NCBI RefSeq assembly: GCF_963678635.1
Contig: NC_087068.1
Coordinates: 11,538,027 to 11,602,026, forward strand
From: Symsagittifera roscoffensis
Lineage: Eukaryota; Xenacoelomorpha; Acoela; Convolutidae
Length of the DNA: 64,000 bases
Direction: 5' to 3'
Of the stretch, positions 36,101 through 43,456 are shown piece by piece. A model generated the notes under the pieces. The model worked only from the letters and a program-made list of their open reading frames with translations. It ran no database searches and was not told the origin of the DNA. Position 1 is the stretch's first letter. Each line of letters begins with the position of its first letter. Position numbers and translations under genes: made by a program.

Positions 36101-39100
36101 TCATATAATAGATCGAACTATAACAGACCAAACAGCAATTATCAAAACAGATCGCGAAATAATTCACAAAATCGACACCCAAGTTATAATAATCGTTACA
36201 GAAATTATTCCAAATCACCACACCGAAATAATAATCACTATAATACATCTAATAATCGTCATAGAAGCAGTACACCTAAACATCAAAGACAAATCAATCA
36301 AGTACAATCTAATCCAGAAACAACATCAGACCCCCCAGGTATTGATGACACAGTAACCGATACGTTACAACTCAATCAAATAAATTGTACATCATCAGAT
36401 TCAGAAAGTGATACTGAAAACACTCTTGCTATCAATATGATAAAAGTCGAAAATGACTATGAATCTGTTATATATGAACAACCCTTTCCATCACATATAT
36501 ATGAAAATCAATCAGAATTTCTTCAAAATCATTACACTACACCCATAAATTCCACACCAACAACGCAAGAAACAAATGCAAAAAATACTACAGCACAACC
36601 AGATCAAAATGCCAAAACAAAATGCTTGAATACAAACCACATCTACCAAAATATACAAAAAGAACAACCCAAAGAAAAAATTTGGACAATACCATTTCTC
36701 TTAGAAAGCCCAAGAAATAAAGAATTTCAACCACCAGACCTTGAAATAGATTTTTTAATTGATTCAGGAGCAGAATCAAACATAATAAACATTCCCACAT
36801 GGAATGAAATAAAATCCTTACACCCAAAGCTAACACCTCTGGAAACCTCCAGCAAGCTAGCAACAGCACAAGGATCAACATTGATAAACTACGGAAAAAT
36901 CCAATTATTTCTCCTCCCTACCAGAACAATAGAGCAAAGCAAAATTTTAAATAAACCATTCAAACAAATATTCCATATCACTGATATTAAATATAATATC
37001 ATTGGAATACCATTTATTTCAAAGTATATACCAACAATTAACATAATAAATAGTAAAATATTAATCAAAGATAAATATACAAAAACAAAAGAAACATCAT
37101 TAACATTTTTTCAAAGATTAAATAAACAACCACCATTCTTTTCAAAATTTTATCCGATATTTAATCAACAAAGAAAACACCTGAAACCACTATCAGGAAA
37201 CATCTATAATTTTTCAATAAAACAAGTTCATCAATATGATAAAGAACAAAACAAACAAAAATTTTATATGTCAGATTTTGAATTCAAACCGATTCATAAA
37301 TTTTTCAAAATCACAATCTCTTCAATAAAATATTTGAAAAATTCGAATTCAGATATAATTTCTTTACATGTTTATAACAACACACCTTACCAAGTAACAT
37401 TACCTTTAGGACTTCTAGGATATTGTGAAACCAACGCTACAATAACACCAATACACGAAAAAGCCTATCGCGTAAATAATATACTCCAATTACTAGATAT
37501 ATGCCAATCTACAATTCTTAATGAAGAATTATCTATAAATAATATAATAAGTAACGAAAACAGAAATACGGATTATTTCACAAAAACTCCATATTTCAAA
37601 CCTACATTCAACATAAGTAATTACACAGAGCATCAACAAAAATTCTTAACAATGTTTAACTTCCAACATTCACAAATAACACAAGACGAATTCGAAAAAT
37701 TAGCCAAACAGCTAATTAAATATTCATCAGTCTATGCAACATCAAAATTCGATGTTGGTAAAATAAGTTCATCACTACATCTCCCATTAAAACCTGACGC
37801 AGTTTTCAAAAAACAAAGAGCAAGTAAAGTACCAATTCACTTACATGATAAAGTAAACAGATTACTCGATATTTTAGAACAATACAATATTATATCACCA
37901 GTAAACAAAGAAGAACAACCAAAAGGCAACACATTCATCAACCCCGTTATCATTCTAGCTAAAGGAGAATCATTAAAAATCGTTCTCGATGCTAGATACC
38001 TCAATTCACTCATAGATGAATCAAAATGTAATTGGCCCATTGAACCAATACAAGTTATTTTAACAAAAATAAACGGCAAATACTTCACAACCGCCGATAT
38101 GAATAGTGCATACAATCAAATGCCACTAGATGAACAATCACGACGTTTAACACAATTTGTTATCGGAAACCAACAATATGAATTTAACCGCTTATTCTAT
38201 GGAATATCCATAGGACCAGCAGCATTTTCAGCTTTTATGAGCAAAATTTTTAGACCACTGATACTCAAGAAAAACGCAATCACCTATTTAGACGATGTTT
38301 TTATGCAATCACAAACAAAAGACGAAATGTTCAAAGTTTTAGAAACATATCACCAAATACTTCAGAACGAAAATCTGAAGGCCGCCCCCGATAAATCACA
38401 CTTCTTTTTGACTAGAGTTAAATTCTTAGGACATAATATAGAAAGAAAAACAATCACTCCACTGAAATCACGCATTGACGCTATTCAAAAACTTCAACCA
38501 CCAACAAATAAAAAGAAAATCCAAGAGTTCCTTGGAATGTTAAACTTTTTAAGTAAATATGTTTATAAAATGCAATTATACCTACGACCATTTTATAACA
38601 TCCTTAGACAACAAAACAACTTTGAATGGAATACAGAACATCAAACACGATTCGAAGAAATAAAGAAACTTTTAACTGAACAAATTTCAAACACAATTCC
38701 AGACCCTGATCAACCATTTTATGCAATGTGCGATGCTTCGAACTTTGGCATCGGCGCAGCATTATTACAATCACATAATGGTACAAATAAAATGAACCTC
38801 ATATCAGCAAATTCTCGATTATTCACTCAAGCAGAGCTACGACTCTCAACTCTAATGAGAGAATGTACAGCCATAATCTATACACTTACAGAATATGAAT
38901 TTCTGATACTTGGATCAAAACATCCCACAGTTTTATTCACAGATCACAAACCAATCATTTTTCTCTTCACACAGAAATCTAACCCAAACCACCGAGTTTA
39001 CAGATTTCAACTAATTCTAATGAAATTTCCAAACTTACATATAGTTTGGACTGCAGGAAAAAATCTTGCATTACCAGACACCTTAAGTCGAAATACACCA

Positions 39101-41299
39101 CCTGAATTACTTACACGAAAAACAACAGTTGAAATACCCAAAAATATAAAATTCTACCTTGCAGAAAACGAAACATCACCCCGATTAGAATGCAAATACG
39201 CAGTAAAAACTGATATTGAACAATCACAAATAAATAATTTACAACATTTCCCACTTTATTTAGATTGTCAAAATAATCATTATGAAGTTGACCTACTTGG
39301 AACATCAACTTTTAAACCAATTCCATATTCTCAATGGATAAAAAATAACACCCAACAAAAACGAACAAAACAACACCTACCTAAAAAAGACCATTTTCCA
39401 CTAATTGAAAAAGAAGATTTAACTGATAAAATAAATTTATCAGGACCACAAACAAATGATTCAAAATACACAATAAATCAAATTTTTGACCTTCACGACC
39501 CACTTGATACAATACCCTTATCTAAATTAGAAATCGAAAACATTTTTCTCCCCCCAACAGAAACAATTACAATTTCAACACTGAAACAATATCAAAACCT
39601 TGACCCAGTAATTCGACAACTGAAATCATGGCATAAATATAAAACTAAACCTATCAAAGCAGATTCAACCATTCTAGGAAATAAAACACTCCTCCGATAC
39701 TTTCGCAAATTTAACAACACAACAATTAACGAAAAAACAGACCTTTTAGAGTATAACCTAAATGAATCTACAGTTCCCTGTCTCCCTATAAGTATGATTC
39801 TTATAGCTTTTAATATTTCACATACACAAAATATTAAAGGACACTCTGGATCAGAAAAAACATATTCAAATTTTATACAAAATTTTTACTTCCCAAATGC
39901 ACCAATTTGGATAAAAGTACTATGCAATGATTGTATAGTATGTCAATTAAATAAACCTTACCCAAATCAAAAACAAATAGCACAAAAACAAGATTTTAAA
40001 GGACAAAGTTTATACTTTAATCACCGTATCTCATTTGATACTAAAGGACCAATTTCACCCTCATCAGAAGGAAACTCCTACATTATGGTAATTGTTGACG
40101 CATTTACACATTATGTAGCACTTAATCCAGTACCACATTGTAACGCTTATTACGCATACACAACACTCTATGAACACTGGATAGCAAAATTTGGACTACC
40201 AGAAATTTTAGTCACAGACAATGGTACAGAATTCATAAATAATGAAATAATAACACTATGTCATTTATACAACATTAAACACAAACCACGTACATCTCAT
40301 GCACCTTGGACAAACGGCTTAGTCGAAGGTATGAACCGTTCACTACAAGAATATCTTAGATGTATCATCAACGGAAATGATACCAAATATACCGAATGGT
40401 CAGCAGATGTAAAATTATTTCCATTAGCATATAATTCACAAATCACGACAACTTTAGGAATGTCACCATACGAAATGGTTTTCAACCAAAAGCCACGCAA
40501 ACCAATAATGTTTACAGCAAATTCCCATAAAAACGCACAAGGTTATTGTCAACCAAATAAAGACTCAATTTGTTATAACCTACCATTACATACGCACGAT
40601 GAAGATCATTTTCATCACCCACAAATCCTTAAATTAGCCTCCGGTACACACACCGAATGGATTTTAAATAGAGATAAGAAACACAATGAAATTTACCAAA
40701 AAATAACAAAAAAATTATTACAAAGACAAAATATAAATGAACAAATCAATTCACGTTTTACACCAGCTTCCGATTTAAAAATTGGAACATTTGTTTTAAT
40801 ACCTAATTTTAATACTCAAAAAGGAATTTCTAAAAAATTACAACCCCTCCGAAAAGGACCCTATCAAATAATTGCAAAACCCACAGATGTCACATATAAA
40901 ATTATCGACTCAAACAAAAAAGAAATCGTTCAGCATCGAAACAACCTATTACCTTATTACCCAAAAGAATACGCACTCCGCGAATTAACCCAATTATATT
41001 CTTTCACAGGATTAAAAATTATTCAAAACGAACCACATCTGAAAAACACAGAACAAAATGATATCCCCACCGAAAATCAAAACACAAAACCAATCGCTAC
41101 CAAAAACAATACACAAAACCATAAAGAATCTCCAAAACAAAGAAAAAATAGAAAAATGACAGAACAAATAATACCCCAAGAAGAAATAGACAAATCAGAA
41201 CATAGAAAGACAACAAGACTCCGAAATCAACCACGTAAAAACTACAAAATGTTCATCCCCCAATCTAAAATATTAAAGAAAGTAGAATTTAAAAAGTAA
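33077..41299 (+). CDS. gag-pol: Gag-Pol polyprotein, single 2740-codon ORF
   Basis: One uninterrupted frame. A Gag N-terminus of about 600 residues (low-complexity Gln/Asn/Pro-rich after about 280) is followed by a capsid-like segment (about 600-790). Next is a zinc knuckle C842-x2-C845-x4-H850-x4-C855 and an Asn/Arg/Ser/Tyr-rich tail to about 1075. Protease has D1229-S-G-A. RT has the block ADMNSAYNQMPLD and the catalytic box Y1737-L-D-D. RNase H begins with D1886. The integrase zinc domain starts at about 2249 (H2249, H2256, then a Cys cluster). The core has D2321, D2381 and E2417 (DD35E), and a GPY-type motif (RKGPYQII) lies near 2590. There is no frameshift or stop between gag and pol, so Gag excess must arise another way, for example by splicing or processing. 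Its start overlaps ORF1. Confidence 0.97.
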   Translation: MSSTHTPGEETPDDDEIFPFIVNADTDRGQHLFCQNLLINLFEPGISPCKTEFPDVKIKRQIIDHYLKDICNITQQYGIYSIEFTSPNHNNRTYTIQTDDLDLEFSKVFSEYIKSIQYHNSQRANSIFTNEVFAIIYSYISILENELPLTNVSPTDTSKHLRVRHEITLLSSYLNVIKENFTKDDVSQHTRHDLQKILAWFIIDYFTHNIDLIAQARKNFRPQNSNDETAITEQSDYVWDPEWSHPAFISFPQSISSQAIGTISYIRDYVRVIPLTIDATPLNYNTFLPDTQNNSLNSTVIHNENLNGTRNLTQQDIQTPSHFINEEIVHTTTTQQSISPIRPNLTTPRNTNPSQTQVTLQSTVKPSVAPKYSHMDYQTYKPMTIPSKTRKTFTRNNFADHNYNYTHPSKTNYQPQRNFNQYTKPRNWDNPTAQYNSNNFQPNPPQDRSENYPFFQQNKNKKQTSYQMDYLSSDEDFLQPDIFAPNTQEYRRQGIQKTRTNHRNFSPQSIDAQYQQPIQQPNPINIQSFQPIQQQNPMTTHSYQPSQMQNEIPLPYYLQQHEITRNQLSNFSQMPNAAESLQMTMNPYLMGGSSITSNKPLMVFTGTDPEYSVEDYLNAVTANLILNIGPEPINTPLHQNWIHRRTALIQTTLDGAAQKWFSVLPQEIKSNWKRFTQEFSKMFDSERNKQQQRVLCNEIRRLPNETIKQIAVRIETLVRKAYSLNTHDYKNTKMTEILMMTLTPQLRKIAIKKRASHPSSIREPDLDFRKLVDKLEQAEITMKLEETENLKLQYVNKIETTPTNINNIQESETDLVEKITEILNIYEKNPNFKGKPSFKKWCNYCRRYGHSISECRQKQQDSQNKPQKYKEPNKSFYQYMKKDQNLPNKNVYSNNSSGKPLPNNTSYTRNQSPYNSSYRGRSPERRNTYNSSQNHYNRPNSRNNYSRSNSNTQRFVSRSNSQPRNNYYPNNQSRNSSYNRNRNYSYNRNRSYSNNRNQNYPNNRSRNNSYNRSNYNRPNSNYQNRSRNNSQNRHPSYNNRYRNYSKSPHRNNNHYNTSNNRHRSSTPKHQRQINQVQSNPETTSDPPGIDDTVTDTLQLNQINCTSSDSESDTENTLAINMIKVENDYESVIYEQPFPSHIYENQSEFLQNHYTTPINSTPTTQETNAKNTTAQPDQNAKTKCLNTNHIYQNIQKEQPKEKIWTIPFLLESPRNKEFQPPDLEIDFLIDSGAESNIINIPTWNEIKSLHPKLTPLETSSKLATAQGSTLINYGKIQLFLLPTRTIEQSKILNKPFKQIFHITDIKYNIIGIPFISKYIPTINIINSKILIKDKYTKTKETSLTFFQRLNKQPPFFSKFYPIFNQQRKHLKPLSGNIYNFSIKQVHQYDKEQNKQKFYMSDFEFKPIHKFFKITISSIKYLKNSNSDIISLHVYNNTPYQVTLPLGLLGYCETNATITPIHEKAYRVNNILQLLDICQSTILNEELSINNIISNENRNTDYFTKTPYFKPTFNISNYTEHQQKFLTMFNFQHSQITQDEFEKLAKQLIKYSSVYATSKFDVGKISSSLHLPLKPDAVFKKQRASKVPIHLHDKVNRLLDILEQYNIISPVNKEEQPKGNTFINPVIILAKGESLKIVLDARYLNSLIDESKCNWPIEPIQVILTKINGKYFTTADMNSAYNQMPLDEQSRRLTQFVIGNQQYEFNRLFYGISIGPAAFSAFMSKIFRPLILKKNAITYLDDVFMQSQTKDEMFKVLETYHQILQNENLKAAPDKSHFFLTRVKFLGHNIERKTITPLKSRIDAIQKLQPPTNKKKIQEFLGMLNFLSKYVYKMQLYLRPFYNILRQQNNFEWNTEHQTRFEEIKKLLTEQISNTIPDPDQPFYAMCDASNFGIGAALLQSHNGTNKMNLISANSRLFTQAELRLSTLMRECTAIIYTLTEYEFLILGSKHPTVLFTDHKPIIFLFTQKSNPNHRVYRFQLILMKFPNLHIVWTAGKNLALPDTLSRNTPPELLTRKTTVEIPKNIKFYLAENETSPRLECKYAVKTDIEQSQINNLQHFPLYLDCQNNHYEVDLLGTSTFKPIPYSQWIKNNTQQKRTKQHLPKKDHFPLIEKEDLTDKINLSGPQTNDSKYTINQIFDLHDPLDTIPLSKLEIENIFLPPTETITISTLKQYQNLDPVIRQLKSWHKYKTKPIKADSTILGNKTLLRYFRKFNNTTINEKTDLLEYNLNESTVPCLPISMILIAFNISHTQNIKGHSGSEKTYSNFIQNFYFPNAPIWIKVLCNDCIVCQLNKPYPNQKQIAQKQDFKGQSLYFNHRISFDTKGPISPSSEGNSYIMVIVDAFTHYVALNPVPHCNAYYAYTTLYEHWIAKFGLPEILVTDNGTEFINNEIITLCHLYNIKHKPRTSHAPWTNGLVEGMNRSLQEYLRCIINGNDTKYTEWSADVKLFPLAYNSQITTTLGMSPYEMVFNQKPRKPIMFTANSHKNAQGYCQPNKDSICYNLPLHTHDEDHFHHPQILKLASGTHTEWILNRDKKHNEIYQKITKKLLQRQNINEQINSRFTPASDLKIGTFVLIPNFNTQKGISKKLQPLRKGPYQIIAKPTDVTYKIIDSNKKEIVQHRNNLLPYYPKEYALRELTQLYSFTGLKIIQNEPHLKNTEQNDIPTENQNTKPIATKNNTQNHKESPKQRKNRKMTEQIIPQEEIDKSEHRKTTRLRNQPRKNYKMFIPQSKILKKVEFKK
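33095..33104 (+). promoter_or_regulatory. Candidate splice donor at the gag start
   Basis: CCAG|GTGAAG, with GT at 33099-33100, 22 nt after the gag ATG. Splicing here would carry seven gag codons plus one base onto a downstream exon, an arrangement known for avian leukosis virus env. The matching site is not evident in the old copy. Confidence 0.4.
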
Positions 41300-41898
41300 T
41301 TTTAAAATTTTATACTTCACAATCTTGAAACCTCCGTAACATTTTTCATTTCCATTTTTCAAAATAACATGCTCACAAGTACGCAATAATTCTAGTTCAA
41401 AATAGACCAATAGGATTCATCCAATCCGCCACTTTCTCTAACTCAAACTAAGATCAATCAGACGAATAATCTAGAACTCCAGGCACATCTCTAACTATAA
41501 CTTTACAACCTCCAGGTCAAAAATAAGCAAACCACTCCAACTTGACAGCTAAAATAAATATCACCATAATACCGTACCCCTCCCTTATCTAATAACCCAA
41601 AGATCAACAATATTTCCCCAACTCAGACCACGAATACCCCCAAAACAAATTTGATAACTTAGCCTAAAGTCACAAAATGAAGATTTTAATTAGCCTAAAG
41701 TATAAAAATCTCACCATACCCCGGATCATTTGACAAACAAAAATAAAGAAAAAGACGACCTCCCAGTCACCATGAAAATTGCCCCAACAATTTTTTACGA
41801 AACTCAACCCACTTGTCAAAAAACTAATAAATAATTCGACCACACTAGAAAATCGCCTCAAACAGCAAAAAATATTCGACAAAGAGATCATTTCTTAA
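41300..41898 (+). other. Spacer between gag-pol and the small ORFs
   Basis: About 600 nt without an ORF or protein motif that I can support. A-rich like the rest of the element. It may hold a splice acceptor for downstream genes, but no single site stands out. Confidence 0.45.
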
Positions 41899-42129
41899 AT
41901 GCTTTTCTCTCAAACAGTCGCTCAAATATTTATCAATTTTAAACATTTTTTTTCAATACTTCAAGTCTTTATAATCTTTCTTTTTGATATCATCGAATCT
42001 TTTCTAATAATCATAATAATTTTTTGTAATATTTTCTTAATTTTCTACACAATAATTGAACTATACCTCCAACTTTCCAAAACCCTTGAATATATCCACA
42101 GGTACGATTTTAACAACTTGTCTAAATGA
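41899..42129 (+). CDS. ORF3, 76-residue hydrophobic membrane protein
   Basis: An almost continuous hydrophobic stretch from about residue 20 to 56 (contains FIIFLFDIIESFLIIIIIFCN), flanked by MLFSQTV and a more polar tail. It probably spans the membrane once or twice. The old copy (9318-9146) encodes a clearly related peptide after correcting for a one-base frameshift in reading. Its TGA stop overlaps the ATG of ORF4 as ATGA, suggesting coupled translation. Size and hydrophobicity resemble virus-encoded small membrane proteins. No family is recognised. Confidence 0.65.
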   Translation: MLFSQTVAQIFINFKHFFSILQVFIIFLFDIIESFLIIIIIFCNIFLIFYTIIELYLQLSKTLEYIHRYDFNNLSK

Positions 42130-42314
42130 TACGAACAATTTTCAGTAGAACTGATATTTTTCTATTGTTTGTAATCTTTATAACATTTTTATCATCCCTC
42201 ATTTTGACCATATGTAAATGTATAAAGAAAGCAATCATCACATTTGCCCTAGCAACAATTTTCCTAATTCTTTTTTTAGAAGAATATTATAATAAACATA
42301 AATCTTCTCACTAA
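42126..42314 (+). CDS. ORF4, 62-residue membrane protein
   Basis: It starts inside the ORF3 stop (ATGA). There are two hydrophobic stretches (about residues 10-30 and 37-51) separated by the short basic, Cys-containing block ICKCIKKA, so it looks like a hairpin with two membrane passes. The C-terminus is polar (EEYYNKHKSSH). In the old copy (9043-8896) the same frame encodes CKCIKKA and flanking hydrophobic sequence with conservative changes. Ends 5 nt before the open frame of ORF5. Function unknown. Confidence 0.7.
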   Translation: MIRTIFSRTDIFLLFVIFITFLSSLILTICKCIKKAIITFALATIFLILFLEEYYNKHKSSH

Positions 42315-42319
42315 AGTAA

Positions 42320-43456
42320 CAATTCAAAAATCCATCAAAAATTGCTACCCAACAGTCACAAAATCAGTCTTCACCGACATCATCCCAAGATAATCCAACA
42401 CCACCTTCAACTACTCAAAATCCTCAAACATCTACACGAATTTCTTTTCAAGACAATCCATACACCTTTGAAGAACGGCACGCTCGTTTATCTGAACCAC
42501 TAGAACCAGTTCAACGACAAGCATCCCTAAGTGAACCGACATATAATCTTTACCCAACACTACCACAAGAACTGAGTAGAATACGAAACCTTAGTCAAAA
42601 CCAAAACACAGCAGAAATAAATAGACAAATTATACATCCTCGACGAAATAGAAATTTTCAAACTCCCCGAGTTCATTTTGATATACCTCAATCCCCAACA
42701 CAAACTACTCCAGAAAACACCACTGGTATCACACCAGAAACCCCTACACTTCTTTCACAACGAAGCACTTCAAGTCTACCTTCAGACTACTTAGGTTCAA
42801 CACCAACATCTGAACAAATACGAGAAAACCCTTTTAACCCCCCAAACCTAACATCACGACTACCATATTGGACTACACATTCATTTACACAAGGTGAACC
42901 AAATTTAGCCAATGACCCCATAGATATTTCTACGGATACAACAACATCCTCATCACTACCAGAAACACTATCACTACCATCAACACCATCAACAAGTCAA
43001 TTTTCACCACTACCCTTTAACTTAAATTTTCCAAATAATCTCGACGCCAGATATCGAGAACAATCTTCAGTAAATATTCCTTTAAGATTAGATTGGAATA
43101 CATTCACAGCACCTCCACCATTATTTGGACAACATCAAGAAAGTAACCGCCTTCATAACTGGGCACTTAATAGATTACAATATCGCCAAGATATTCACAA
43201 CGATATCCGTGATCACAATATTCAAATACTCCAACAAAACAGTTTACAATTAAAATTTGAGATCACAGTTAAGTTAAATAATATTACCCAACATCCCTAC
43301 CCATTAAATCCACCTAACATAACAGCTCAATCACTACCACCACCGTTTATAACTACCGAAGTAATATATAAATACGACAGATACACCAAAAACACAATTG
43401 GTTACATTACATTTTATAATCCATACTCAGGATTATCATACACATGTATATTCTAA
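42320..43456 (+). CDS. ORF5, 378-codon open frame without any ATG
   Basis: The frame is open from just after a TAA (42317-42319) to TAA at 43454-43456 and contains no Met codon at all, so ATG-based gene finding misses it. It is Pro/Ser/Thr/Gln-rich, with blocks DNPYTFEERHARLSEPLEP near the start and a more ordered C-terminal part containing ESNRLHNWALNRLQY and LKFEITVKLNN. Both blocks are conserved in the old copy (7790-8900). The last 13 nt overlap the env start. It must be reached by splicing, non-AUG initiation or reinitiation. A -1 shift from ORF4 fails because of the stop at 42317. An AG at 42389 is phase-compatible with the donor at 33098, though its pyrimidine tract is weak. Function unknown. 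Confidence 0.75.
   Translation, partial: QFKNPSKIATQQSQNQSSPTSSQDNPTPPSTTQNPQTSTRISFQDNPYTFEERHARLSEPLEPVQRQASLSEPTYNLYPTLPQELSRIRNLSQNQNTAEINRQIIHPRRNRNFQTPRVHFDIPQSPTQTTPENTTGITPETPTLLSQRSTSSLPSDYLGSTPTSEQIRENPFNPPNLTSRLPYWTTHSFTQGEPNLANDPIDISTDTTTSSSLPETLSLPSTPSTSQFSPLPFNLNFPNNLDARYREQSSVNIPLRLDWNTFTAPPPLFGQHQESNRLHNWALNRLQYRQDIHNDIRDHNIQILQQNSLQLKFEITVKLNNITQHPYPLNPPNITAQSLPPPFITTEVIYKYDRYTKNTIGYITFYNPYSGLSYTCIF

Noticed and set aside
34269..36356. Long open frames in other frames and on the minus strand across gag
   Set aside because: They are shadows of the A-rich, stop-poor gag-pol frame and have no conserved counterpart in the old copy.
42257..42280. Strong pyrimidine-tract acceptor at 42279 feeding ORF5
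   Set aside because: Entering the ORF5 frame from this acceptor meets a stop at 42290, so it cannot express ORF5.
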